22,021 bases of DNA from an uncultured Treponema sp. (GCA_937915735.1 CALGGS010000049.1:1-22021); one strand, 5' to 3'. Shown: positions 1 to 8,275, counted from the first letter of the stretch. Translations and numbers: made by a program. The notes: generated by a model from the letters alone, not told the origin.

Positions 1-9
1 AAACTCGTC

Positions 10-53
10 GGGAACTTCGGAAAATCGCCGAAGGCGAGTTTTTCGAAGTTCCC
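10..53. repeat. Long palindrome abutting the stop codon of the DAHP synthase-prephenate dehydratase gene
   Basis: The 10-base arms GGGAACTTCG (10-19) and CGAAGTTCCC (44-53) are perfect complements. Inside them, AAAA pairs with TTTT and CGCC with GGCG around a GAA loop, so almost the whole 44 bases fold into one hairpin. It starts one base after the stop codon (55-57) of the minus-strand gene and could end its transcript, but no T-run follows on that strand. It resembles the GGGAA-type palindromes at 9472-9515 and 16958-16991. Confidence 0.7.
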
Positions 54-54
54 T

Positions 55-1977
55 TTATTCAGCATATACACCCAAAATTCGCACATCCTCGGCGACAGTT
101 TTGAGTTTATCTGCAAAATTTGAAATATATTCCGCCGGATTGTCAATCTCCGAACCGATTACGACATCGCTGTAGAACCAGTATTTCCATGGCTTACCTG
201 CGATTGGACGGCTTTCGAGCCTGTTCATGCTTAAATTTGCTTCCTTAAAGATTCCCAGAGCGTCGTAAAGAGCGCCGGCTTCGTTTTTTGTCGTAAAGAC
301 GAAGCTTGCCATATTTGGTTTTTGCTCGCTCCACTGTTGGACTGGCTCTTCAAGATGATTTGCCGCAATCACTACAAAGCGAGTGTAATTGTTCTGTTCG
401 TTCTGAATTCCTTCCTTGAGCACTTCAAGACCGTAGATTTTTGCGTTCCGGGCGTTACAGATTGCCGCATTTTCAATGCTTCCCTTTTCTGAAACAAGGC
501 TTGCCGCAGTTGCTGTTGAAACTGTGTCCACAGCCTGCCATTTTTGAGTGTTCAGGAAAGATGAGCACTGAGCCAGTCCCTGCGGATGAGAGTAGACATT
601 TTTGATTGTGTCTAAAGTTGCTCCTTTTACAGCCAGAAGTGAGTGCTGGATTCTTAAAGTGAGCGCTCCGACGATAGAAATGTCCTCGTAGCGGGTGAGG
701 TTGTCGTAGTTATTGTAGACTGAGCCTGCCGTTGAATTTTCGATTGGAACCATTCCGTATTCGGCTTTTCCGTCTACGACGGCCTGGAAAATTTCATCGA
801 ATGAGTTGACTGTCTCGGCCTCGACGGAATCTTCAAAGAAATGCTCGATTGCCTGTTCTGCATAAGCGCCTTTTTTGCCTGAAAAAACGCAGATTGGCTT
901 TTTGTGAGAGATTTTTTCTTCTTTTTTTGTAGATTCGGCTGATCGGATATGAGCGACTTCTTTTCCCATAACAGGAGCCAATGCTTCGATGTCACGCATG
1001 ATTTTGTCAAACTGCTGAGGATAGAGAGCCTGTGCCGCATCAGAGAGAGCTTGCTCAGGGTGACAGTGGACTTCAACTATGATTCCGTCTGCTCCTGCCG
1101 CAATCGCCGCGATTGCCATCGGATGAATTTTGTCACGAACGCCCATAGCATGGCTTGGGTCTACGATGATTGGCAGGTGTGTCATGCTTCGAAGAACAGG
1201 AATTGCACTCAAGTCAAGGGTGTTTCGGGTTGCCTTTTCGTAAGTTCTGATTCCGCGCTCACACAAAATAACACGGTCAGTTCCAGAGGAAAGAAGGTAC
1301 TCTGCGCTCATGAGCCATTCTTCGATTGTTGCAGAAAGACCTCGTTTTAAGATGACAGGCTTACCGAGAGCGCCGAGCCGTTTTAAAAGCTCGAAGTTCT
1401 GCATATTGCGCGCCCCGACCTGATAAACATCGACATAATCCTTCATTACAGGAATGTATTCAGATGCGACGATTTCCGTAACCACAGGAAGTCCGTATTT
1501 TTCTCCGGCTTCTTTCAGATATTTTAAGCCTTCTTCGCCCAAGCCCTGGAATGAATATGGAGAAGTGCGTGGCTTGTAGGCTCCGCCCCGAAGCATTGTA
1601 GCCCCGCTTGCCGCTACAGCCTTGGCCGCGTCGAGCATCTGCTGTCTGGACTCGACAGCACAGGGGCCTGCAATCGCAACAAGACGGCTTCCGCCAACTC
1701 GGATAATCTGACCGCGGTTATTTGGAACTTCTACGATAGTGTTTTCCGGCTTGAATTCACGGCTTGCCATTTTGTAAGGCTTGGAAATCGGAATGACCTT
1801 TTCAACTCCTGGCAAAACCTCGACTTCGCGAGTGTCCATTGCAAGTTTTCCGACAGCGGCGAGAACCGTGCTTTCTTCGCCCTTAACCTCGTTTATTTTA
1901 AAAGAATGAGTCGCTAAGACATTTTTGATATTGCTTTTTTCGCTTTCAGTTACGCCATTTTTTAATACAATAATCAT
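55..1977 (-). CDS. aroF-pheA: Bifunctional DAHP synthase (type I beta) / prephenate dehydratase fusion with ACT domain
   Basis: This 640-residue protein joins the first step of the shikimate pathway (phosphoenolpyruvate plus erythrose 4-phosphate to DAHP) to the phenylalanine-specific step (prephenate to phenylpyruvate). Residues 1-70 look like the small ferredoxin-like regulatory domain. Residues 95-338 are the DAHP synthase barrel, with GPC at 104-106, KPRTSPYSFQG at 135-145, PSHAMG at 274-279 and EVHCHPE at 302-308. After a charged linker (about 345-360), residues 361-540 are prephenate dehydratase, with PIENSTAGSV at 411-420, SHPQG at 463-467 and the catalytic NYTRF motif at 530-534 (T532). 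The C-terminal ACT domain has GALYDAL and ESRP (588-591), the usual phenylalanine-binding motifs, so Phe feedback on both activities is a reasonable inference. No chorismate mutase domain is visible, although that is the more usual fusion partner. The ATG has no Shine-Dalgarno sequence; an extended -10 lies 9 bases upstream. Confidence 0.93.
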   Translation of the reverse strand: MIIVLKNGVTESEKSNIKNVLATHSFKINEVKGEESTVLAAVGKLAMDTREVEVLPGVEKVIPISKPYKMASREFKPENTIVEVPNNRGQIIRVGGSRLVAIAGPCAVESRQQMLDAAKAVAASGATMLRGGAYKPRTSPYSFQGLGEEGLKYLKEAGEKYGLPVVTEIVASEYIPVMKDYVDVYQVGARNMQNFELLKRLGALGKPVILKRGLSATIEEWLMSAEYLLSSGTDRVILCERGIRTYEKATRNTLDLSAIPVLRSMTHLPIIVDPSHAMGVRDKIHPMAIAAIAAGADGIIVEVHCHPEQALSDAAQALYPQQFDKIMRDIEALAPVMGKEVAHIRSAESTKKEEKISHKKPICVFSGKKGAYAEQAIEHFFEDSVEAETVNSFDEIFQAVVDGKAEYGMVPIENSTAGSVYNNYDNLTRYEDISIVGALTLRIQHSLLAVKGATLDTIKNVYSHPQGLAQCSSFLNTQKWQAVDTVSTATAASLVSEKGSIENAAICNARNAKIYGLEVLKEGIQNEQNNYTRFVVIAANHLEEPVQQWSEQKPNMASFVFTTKNEAGALYDALGIFKEANLSMNRLESRPIAGKPWKYWFYSDVVIGSEIDNPAEYISNFADKLKTVAEDVRILGVYAE

Positions 1978-1986
1978 AGTAAAGAA

Positions 1987-1995
1987 AGTATATCA
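1987..1995 (-). promoter_or_regulatory. Extended -10 promoter of the DAHP synthase-prephenate dehydratase gene
   Basis: On the minus strand the sequence reads TGATATACT, an extended -10 (TGn plus TATACT), ending 9 bases before the ATG at 1977. No good -35 box is seen. With normal start-site spacing the leader would be only about 0-3 bases, and there is no Shine-Dalgarno sequence. Confidence 0.5.
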
Positions 1996-2096
1996 GAAGC
2001 TGCGAAAAAATTGAAGAGAGAAGGTTTGAAGGAACTAAAGCGGCTAATTGTCGGAAAAGTTCAAAAAGTCGCATTTTTATTTCAAATCTGTTTGTA

Positions 2097-2102
2097 TATA
2101 AT
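2097..2102 (+). promoter_or_regulatory. Candidate -10 box for the poly-G lipoprotein gene
   Basis: TATAAT lies in an AT-rich stretch about 140 bases before the lipoprotein ATG, without a convincing -35 box. If used, it gives a long leader. That leader contains CGCCA (about 2112) matched by TGGCG (about 2180) and two copies of GAGGAACA. No known riboswitch was recognised. Confidence 0.35.
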
Positions 2103-2241
2103 ATTTATATTCGCCATTTTGAGAGGAACAGAATGACGGGTCGTTATTTGTAATTTTGAAGAGGAACAAGATTTCAGGTGGCGTTTAAAAAAGGACATAA
2201 CTGTCGTAAAGGCAGTGAAATATTTAAAAAGGGGGAAAATT

Positions 2242-5084
2242 ATGAAAAAATTTTCTAAATTATTGGCAACCCTTTTCTCTTTACTATTCGTCTGTGTAGT
2301 AGGGGGGGGTACTTAACTAGCTGCTCTTCTGATGACGGAGGGGATTCAAGTCCGGAATTAAAGAGCGTAACTCTTTCTTCAAACGCTGTTGACAGCAAGG
2401 CTAAGCAAGGTTCTGAAATCACATTCACGGCTTCTGTCACAGATTCAAAAGTTTCTGGCGTAACTTACGCTTGGACTGTCACAGGCTCGGTAGTCACATC
2501 TGATTCAAAAGCAACAGCTGCTGATAGCTCGGAATCTACAATCAAACTTACAATCGCAACTAACGCGGCAGATTATTCAACAGTTACCGTAAAAGTCACG
2601 GCGAAAAAAGGTGACAAATCTGTTGACTCTAGCGATGTTGTCGTTACTGTTTCAAGCGAAGCACAAGAACCAGCTGAAGACCCAACGGAAGATGAATCCT
2701 CAACCGTAACCTACAAAGCCGAAGAAATCACAGAAGCAGAACTTAATGCAATGAGTCCTGTTCCTTCTGCTGGAACTTCTACAAAACTTGATGAAGGTTC
2801 ATATTCAATCTGGGGTGGTAAAGGTTCTATAGTTACTGCGGCTTCTAAAATGGCTGTGCAGATTGATACTGGCAAAACAACACCAAAAGCAATCGTTTCT
2901 GCTACAAACATGTCAGGTTCAACAGCAATTGCTGTTCCTGTAGTTGGAGCAAATCTCTCTTCTATAATTGAAGGTGCAACTGGGGATAAAGCTCCGGTAA
3001 ACTATGTGAAGGTTGCAACTCCTGCAGCAGGAAAGTATGCAATTACCTTGAATATTTCGACAGATGCTTCTACAAAAACTCTTGGAGCAGGTCTTTCTTA
3101 CTGGATTTTGGCAACTGACGAAGCTGGTACAATCCTTGCCGTTAAGGACATTGGGGATATTGGAGGATCTGCTTCTTATACAACTGAAGATGTTGTTATT
3201 GGAAATGCTACCCTTGGTGAAACTGTATGTCTTGGTTTTGCCCGTGGTTCAGGTTCTGGCGGACTTAAGATTCACTCAATCACTCTTACACAAACAACAA
3301 AAGAAAGTCAGGCTGCTCCTCTTGTGGCAAATTTCACTGCTACTGCCTGTACAACAGCAGACCAGAATGACGGTACAATCACAATTTCTGATATTGCAGA
3401 TGTAACAACTCTTGAATACAAACTTTCCACAGCGGATTCCTACACTTCTGTTTCTGCAAGCCCGATTACAGGCCTTTCAGACGGTACATATTTGTTCCGC
3501 TTCAAGGAAACAGACGACTACTCAGCATCTTCAACAGTGAGCGTTGTTGTTGAAAAATATGTTGATACAAGTATTGTATTTACTAAGTTTGATGCTGCTG
3601 ATTTGTACGGCAATGCAACTGCTGATGTAACTATTACTGAAAATACAGCCGCAGCTGACGGAACATGGACTCTGGTTGCTGATAGTAGCAATAAGGCTCA
3701 GGTAAAAGCTGGTACATTTAAAACTTACGATTATGTTGAAGGTACCAGCGGTTACTCATGGACTAACCGTCTTTCATACAATAAGAAAACAGGTGTTGCT
3801 CTTAAACTTAAAGTAGGTGCAGGTGCAACAAAGATTCTTCGTGTTGACGGTGGTTCTGTAAAAGATCTTGCTTCAAATGCAAGTGGAAAATCTAACCTAA
3901 CATTTACTGGAGCAGGGGAGGCTGTTGTATGGGAACCGTATGTAAGCTGTTCTACTACTTATGTAGAAGTAACAGGTGATGCTGACGGTTATGTTTCAAT
4001 TACATCAACAGACACAACTAACGGTGCAAATATTTATGGTATTACAGTTGTTGAATCAAAACCTGCAACTCTTCCAGGCGCAGTTGAACATGAAACAAAA
4101 TTGACAACAGCTGCAGTATATTCTGCACCTGTTATTTCTGACGGCTACACAGCAGTTGCTACTCAGGGCGAAACTCTGACTGCAACAGCTACTTTGACAC
4201 AGCCGACAAAATCAACTTCTACACCTGTATATGCAGACGGTACTCTCGGAACTGTAACAGAAGGTACAGAAACTGTTGAAGAAAGTGCAGTAACATGGAC
4301 AACTACTTTTGATGAAGAGGTATTAACACTGGGCACAGGATTGAGCCTTTCATTCGCTTCTTCTGCTACAGCTGCCGATGTTAATTATGTTCAAGCAGGT
4401 ACATACTCTGTAACTGCAAGCTATACTGTTGGAACAACAAAATATACATCTGAGCCAATAAGCGTACTGGTTAAAGATGCAAGTGCAACCTATGTAACAG
4501 TAACATTCGATGCAAACGGCGGTACAGACGGATCAACAACAACTCAGGAAGTTGAAAGCGGGGCAGCTACTGCTCTTACAGCATTTGCTGCTCTTGGAAT
4601 GACAGCACCTTCTGGAAAAGAATTTGACGGCTGGGCAACAGCAGCAGACGGCGAAGTAGTATACGAAGACGGTGCAGAAATCACTACAGATTCTGCTACT
4701 ACTTTGTATGCTGTTTGGAAAGAGGTTTCTTATTCAGGTACTGTTACTGTCGCATATGATGCTGATTCACAACAATTTGCTGATACAGATATCATATCAG
4801 GTGCTGGATCACATCATAAAACTGGTATTTCTGTTACTTATGACGGTGTAACTTATACTACCGGATATAAGATGGAATCATCTAGCGCAATAACATTTAT
4901 ACTTCCGGCTAAAGCTGATGTATATTTTGTTGCAAATGGTGATAAGAAGTTGAAACTTGACTCTTCTACATCATGGGACGTTAATACTTTAATTGAAAAT
5001 GTTGAAGCAGGTACTTATACGTTGACAAATGGTTCAGGTACAAATCAAACATCAGTTTGTGCAGTAGTAATTACTTATAAGTAA
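2242..5084 (+). CDS. Large multidomain surface lipoprotein, reading frame broken (or switched off) at a G8 tract
   Basis: A GGGGG ribosome site precedes ATG 2242, which encodes a lysine-rich hydrophobic signal peptide. As given, this frame meets eight G (2302-2309) and stops at 2314-2316 after 24 residues. One more G would join it to the long frame ending at 5084. It would then read ...VVGGGYLTSC with a proper lipobox (LTSC, Cys about 28) and give a protein of about 947 residues. The continuation frame is open from before 2313, and its first downstream ATG is 2751. Visible parts (restored numbering) are an Ig/PKD-like segment at about 33-135, an acidic linker, Thr/Ser/Ala-rich beta-sandwich-like modules, and an InlB/Listeria-Bacteroides repeat at about 750-827 (TFDANGG ... 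FDGWAT ... LYAVW). A short beta-rich C-terminal module ends it. The role is unknown; surface binding or adhesion is an inference. It could be phase variable, a pseudogene or an assembly error. Confidence 0.75.
2302..2309 (+). repeat. Poly-G tract (G8) inside the lipoprotein signal peptide
   Basis: Eight consecutive G separate the hydrophobic core of the signal peptide from the lipobox. G9 (or G6) restores the full frame; G8 gives a stop seven bases after the run (2314-2316). Poly-G tracts of this size are known switches in pathogenic treponemes. A sequencing error in a homopolymer is the main alternative. Confidence 0.85.
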
Positions 5085-5100
5085 TATTCTTTTACTCCCC

Positions 5101-5302
5101 CGCCGTGCGGAGACAATAGCAGGGCACCCAAAAAAAATCTCTGCCAACTGTGTAATCTGTGGTTCTCCGCACTTCTCACAGCTGGCAGGCCGTCACACGG
5201 ATTATCCTAGTGGGGCGTTGCGGGGCGAGAAGCGACTTAATGCCGCCCCGCAGAGAGGGGAGCGCACGATGAAATGTGCGCGAGGGGAGAGACTTCTCCC
5301 CT
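5101..5302. repeat. GC-rich block of nested inverted repeats
   Basis: No gene is supported in 5085-5358. The block contains at least five clear inverted repeats. GTGCGGAG (5105-5112) pairs with CTCCGCAC (5165-5172). CTGCCA/CTGTG (5141-5152) pairs with CACAG/TGGCAG (5177-5188). TGCGGGGCG (5219-5227) pairs with CGCCCCGCA (5244-5252). GCGCAC (5262-5267) pairs with GTGCGC (5276-5281). AGGGGAGA (5283-5290) pairs with TCTCCCCT (5295-5302). The first two are overlapping and so are alternatives. The base composition is clearly more GC-rich than the surroundings. It could be a structured RNA, a complex 3' end of the lipoprotein gene, or a dispersed intergenic element. Confidence 0.6.
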
Positions 5303-5358
5303 ATAAAATCTTCTTCGTAGTGCTTGCATTAATTCTGCATTACGCATTGTGAATCAAT

Positions 5359-5403
5359 AAAAAAAATGGCTTTCCTCCCGTATGCCAGTACTTCGGGAAA
5401 GCC
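5359..5403 (-). terminator. Rho-independent terminator downstream of the Rpn-type nuclease gene
   Basis: On the minus strand, GGCTTTCC and its partner GGAAAGCC form a stem (5368-5403) with CCCG/CGGG pairing inside, followed at once by eight T (5359-5366). A competing hairpin, ACTTCGG/CCGAAGT, overlaps its upstream arm. This is the clearest intrinsic terminator in the window. Confidence 0.7.
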
Positions 5404-5497
5404 CGCCGAAGTGTCAGCCAAACCATTTCCTCTGGTAAGGTTGATTTCCCAACTTGAGACCTTCCTCGTCTTAAGCTGGGGCTTTGGCTTTTTTTGT

Positions 5498-6340
5498 TTA
5501 AATTGCGTTACAAACTGGTGACGCCTGAGTAAGCTCTTTGACTTCTTGTACGGAAAGACCCTCTGCCTCTGCGATTTGCTCATGGGTTCCAAGGTGCATT
5601 GCAAGCAGTTTTCGGGCGGACTCTAGTTTTGCCTGCTTAGTCATATCTTTTGCTATAGATATAGCGCGGCCTTCCGCTTCTTCAGCGACTGCCTGTTCCC
5701 ATGTTATAAAATTCTGTCTCATCCGTGGATTCTCCTTTGCACGACTTACTTTTTCCTCAATGGATTTTGTAAATTCACTTGTTGCTTCTTCGCCGCGCAG
5801 AAATTTGAAGAAAGATTTCTCTTCGTCGGATTTCATTTTATCATATTCCCTCGCATTAAAAAAGACTTTAAAAGCTCGGTCATTCAGTTTTACGGATTCG
5901 TCCTGCTGGCAAACATTTTCGAAGAAATAAGCCGGAAGATTTTTACCGAACGGGTCATCTAGGCACAAAAAAATGATGTATGAATCCTTCAGTCGTGAAT
6001 ATTGCTCGCCCTTTGAAAGGTTATCCATATCAATGACACTTTGATAGTATCGCGAGCGCTTGGCAAGGCTTTTATTTATTGTTGTCTGCATCTCTACGTC
6101 GAAGATTTTGTTATCACCTTTTGTGTAGACATCAAAACGCACTGACTTTGAAGTAATCGACCCTTGCATTGTCCTTTCCGTCTCCGGGAATTCCAGGTGG
6201 TCAATCTTGATATGCAGCAAGAGCTCTAAAAGCTTACGGCAAAGCTCCTTGTCGCTTTCAAGAATTTTGCAAAACAAAAAGTTGTTGGCAAATGTCAGGT
6301 TTTCCCAGCTCTGGGATAAAGATTCCCGTGATTTTTCCAT
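5498..6340 (-). CDS. Rpn family recombination-promoting nuclease / putative transposase (PD-(D/E)XK)
   Basis: The 280-residue protein has the layout of Rpn/PDDEXK-transposase-family proteins. It opens with a segment like LTFANNFLFCKIL (15-27). The nuclease core has D70 in VRFDVYTK and the ExQ motif FDVEMQTT (E83, Q85), followed by RSRYYQSVIDMDNLSKGEQY. The charged C-terminal part (about 215-270) ends with LLAMHLGTHEQIAEAEGLSVQEVKEL, the helix-turn-helix-like tail usual in this family. Family members cleave DNA and, in E. coli, raise RecA-independent recombination. I chose ATG 6340 because GGGGAAGGAG sits 6 bases upstream; the TTG at 6364 would put that site inside the gene. It is flanked on both sides by palindromic spacers, and a T-tract hairpin lies downstream. 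Confidence 0.88.
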   Translation of the reverse strand: MEKSRESLSQSWENLTFANNFLFCKILESDKELCRKLLELLLHIKIDHLEFPETERTMQGSITSKSVRFDVYTKGDNKIFDVEMQTTINKSLAKRSRYYQSVIDMDNLSKGEQYSRLKDSYIIFLCLDDPFGKNLPAYFFENVCQQDESVKLNDRAFKVFFNAREYDKMKSDEEKSFFKFLRGEEATSEFTKSIEEKVSRAKENPRMRQNFITWEQAVAEEAEGRAISIAKDMTKQAKLESARKLLAMHLGTHEQIAEAEGLSVQEVKELTQASPVCNAI

Positions 6341-6388
6341 AAAAAACTCCTTCCCCGCACCCAATATGAGTAATGAGAAAAAAAGCGA

Positions 6389-6635
6389 TTTTCGGCAATG
6401 AAGCTCGATAAAATTCTGTTATAATTTAGTAAAAATCGTTAGAAGTCGAAAAAAATGTTCACTAGAGGCAAAATTTGTCGAAATACCGCCTGCACGAGGC
6501 AGGCAAAAAGACAGAGAGAATTTTCGAACGAAAATTCTCGTACGAATCTTCAAAATCCAAGGAGGGATTTTGAAGTTCGGTATTTTCGGCAATCAGAGAC
6601 AATAATTTTTTGTTATATTTAGGAAAAATCAGACA
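6389..6635 (+). repeat. Imperfect direct repeat flanking a branched palindrome
   Basis: A unit beginning TTTTCGGCAAT and ending with TGTTATA(A)TTTAG(T/G)AAAAATC occurs at 6389-6437 and again at 6583-6630, in the same orientation and alignable with one gap. Both copies contain a TGTTATA promoter-like core. Between them lies the hairpin cluster 6479-6588. No gene is supported between 6341 and 6724. Confidence 0.55.
6479..6588. repeat. Branched palindromic element with three internal hairpins
   Basis: The outer arms CGAAATACCG (6479-6488) and CGGTATTTTCG (6578-6588) pair with one extra T. They enclose GCCTGC/GCAGGC (6488-6504), the perfect 11-base palindrome GAGAATTTTCG/CGAAAATTCTC (6516-6539), and the perfect 11-base CTTCAAAATCC/GGATTTTGAAG (6548-6575). 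Further hairpins follow at 6632-6647 (GACACA/TGTGTC) and 6687-6703 (AAGTCGAA/TTCGACTT). The short frames across this region look incidental. Confidence 0.65.
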
Positions 6636-6724
6636 CAAGGATGTGTCGGCAACGCCACTGCTTTTATTCCGTTCACTGTAATGCAAAAGTCGAAATTCGA
6701 CTTGGCAGGGCAGGTCTTTTTTGC

Positions 6725-8215
6725 TTATTCGTACCTCATTTGGGCGAAATTGTAAAATAAAACTGGGTATGTTTTGTAGCCGCGCACATCTTTTCTTAAA
6801 AGAACTGTGTTGTTCGGGTCAGAGATGAAGACGGCAGGTGCGGACTTAGTAAGAATTTCCTGACAATATTTGTAGTATCTGATTCTCTTTGACTGATCGG
6901 TTTCAATCTCCGCTTTGTCAAAGGTTTCGTCGAAGGCTGCGTTATTGAATCTGGTGAAATTTCGTTTGTATGTTGAGTAGTATCTTCTTAAAACTTCGCT
7001 TGGTTCAAGCTTTCCGCCAAAAGCAATTACAGTCGCCTGATAGTCAAATTTTGTGTAAACCTGATCGAGCCAGGTCGTCCATTCTACTGTTTTGATTGTC
7101 GCACGGATTCCGATTTTCTCGAGCTGCTTTGCAATAATCTGCGCAGTGTCAACATGAATTTTGTAGTTTCCTGGAACGGTGATTTCCAAATCAAAGCCGT
7201 TTCCATAGCCTTGAGAGACGAGAAGATTTTTTGCGAGCGAAATGTCATTTTTGTAGATTTCTGAAAGCCTGTCGTTGTAATACTCACCTAAAATCGGTGA
7301 AAAATTGCTGTAAAGCTTAGTTCCGAAACCGCCCATTGCACCTTCAATAACCTCCTCCTTGTCTATTGCCATTGTAATTGCCTGACGGACGAGGGGGTTA
7401 TCGAGAGGTTTTACCGAGTTATTTAAGCCCAAAACCTGAACCATATTCTGAGGGGCTGAAAAAAGCTGGAATTTTTTTTCGAGAGTTTTTGCGTTTTCTG
7501 CAGAAAGCATTTGCCCAATATCCAGCTGCCCTGTCTGCAATGCAGATAGAATCGCATTTTCGTCGCTCATCACAAGAATTTCGATTCTAGGTATTTTTGG
7601 AGCAAATTCTGTGTTCCAATATTCGTCATTTTTTTCGAGAACGACCTTTTGATGAAGCTGATATTCAACGAATTTGTAAGGGCCTGTTCCAATCGGGTGC
7701 TCTGCGTGATTCGTGTAGCCAACTGGTAAAATTGGGCAGATGTTGAGTGCCAGAAATCCACCGAGCTTGTTTTTTGTCTTGATGATAAAGGTTTTTTCGT
7801 CTGGAGCTGAAATTGAGTCGATTGAGCGTGCCATCATATCAGACTTGACGGGGGCGCCGTTTAAGCCGGCAAGATTTTCGTAAGTGTAGAGGCAATCAGC
7901 ACTTGAAAAAGGTTCTCCGTTGTGAAATTTTACGCCTTGGCGCAAATGAAATGTGTAAGTGAGTTTGTCGTCTGAAATTTCATAAGAGGTGCAGAGGGCA
8001 GGGTGAATTTTTCCGCGCTCGTCAAAAGAGAAAAGTCCGTCAAAAATATTATAGTAAATTGCCGCAGTGTCGGCCGCTGCTGACTCCCAGGGGAAAAAAG
8101 AATCCGGCTCAGAGGAAACATTCATCTTGAGGACATTTTTTGAAGATGTTACATTGCAAGAAGATAAAAAGGCAAGAATAAAACAAGAAACTGAAAATAA
8201 AATTGATTTTTTCAT
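6725..8215 (-). CDS. ABC transporter solute-binding lipoprotein, family 5 (oligopeptide/nickel type)
   Basis: The 496-residue protein starts with a lipoprotein signal (MKK, hydrophobic core, FLSSC with Cys20). It then follows the SBP_bac_5 pattern: VSSEPDSFFPW at the N-terminus, the DGLFSFDERGKIHPALCTSYEIS region, the family signature LTYTFHLRQGVKFHNGEPFSSADCLYTYE, and IGTGPYKF further on. It would deliver a peptide-like or other small ligand to an ABC permease from the periplasm; the ligand cannot be read from sequence. No permease or ATPase gene is next to it, so it is an orphan that must share a transporter. ATG 8215 is preferred over GTG 8233, which lies inside the promoter. There is no Shine-Dalgarno sequence, and a promoter -10 box lies 8 bases before the ATG. 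Confidence 0.92.
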   Translation of the reverse strand: MKKSILFSVSCFILAFLSSCNVTSSKNVLKMNVSSEPDSFFPWESAAADTAAIYYNIFDGLFSFDERGKIHPALCTSYEISDDKLTYTFHLRQGVKFHNGEPFSSADCLYTYENLAGLNGAPVKSDMMARSIDSISAPDEKTFIIKTKNKLGGFLALNICPILPVGYTNHAEHPIGTGPYKFVEYQLHQKVVLEKNDEYWNTEFAPKIPRIEILVMSDENAILSALQTGQLDIGQMLSAENAKTLEKKFQLFSAPQNMVQVLGLNNSVKPLDNPLVRQAITMAIDKEEVIEGAMGGFGTKLYSNFSPILGEYYNDRLSEIYKNDISLAKNLLVSQGYGNGFDLEITVPGNYKIHVDTAQIIAKQLEKIGIRATIKTVEWTTWLDQVYTKFDYQATVIAFGGKLEPSEVLRRYYSTYKRNFTRFNNAAFDETFDKAEIETDQSKRIRYYKYCQEILTKSAPAVFISDPNNTVLLRKDVRGYKTYPVLFYNFAQMRYE

Positions 8216-8223
8216 ATTAGAAG

Positions 8224-8252
8224 ATTCTAGCACAAAGACGATGTTTTGTCAG
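8224..8252 (-). promoter_or_regulatory. Promoter of the solute-binding lipoprotein gene (likely leaderless)
   Basis: On the minus strand CTGACA (8247-8252; 5 of 6 to TTGACA), a 17-base spacer and TAGAAT (8224-8229) form a near-consensus promoter. The -10 is extended (TGC before it). Only 8 bases separate it from the ATG, so the transcript should start at or within about 2 bases of the start codon. Confidence 0.7.
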
Positions 8253-8257
8253 TAATA

Positions 8258-8275
8258 GGGCTGTTGGGACAGCCC
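8258..8275. repeat. Short GC-rich hairpin between the aldolase gene and the SBP promoter
   Basis: GGGCTGT (8258-8264) and ACAGCCC (8269-8275) pair perfectly around TGGG. It is about 33 bases beyond the stop of the aldolase gene and 5 bases before the -35 box of the next gene. No T-run follows on either strand, so termination is possible but not shown. Confidence 0.5.

Noticed and set aside
774..1350. Open frames inside the DAHP synthase fusion on both strands
   Set aside because: They overlap a strongly recognised gene in other frames and have low-complexity or unmatched translations.
2103..2241. Riboswitch in the lipoprotein leader
   Set aside because: There is a short complementary pair and a small direct repeat but no match to a riboswitch consensus I know.
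5101..5302. Integron attC site, group II intron end or known housekeeping RNA (RNase P, SRP, tmRNA)
   Set aside because: I looked for the core motifs of these and did not find them; the palindromes alone are not enough.
5329..5604. Minus-strand frame of 91 codons across the end of the Rpn gene
   Set aside because: It starts inside the Rpn gene and runs through the terminator hairpin; the translation looks like read-through of palindromic DNA.
6462..6686. Minus-strand frame of 74 codons in the palindromic spacer
   Set aside because: It spans the whole branched hairpin cluster, has no ribosome site and no recognisable domain; more likely a by-product of the repeat.
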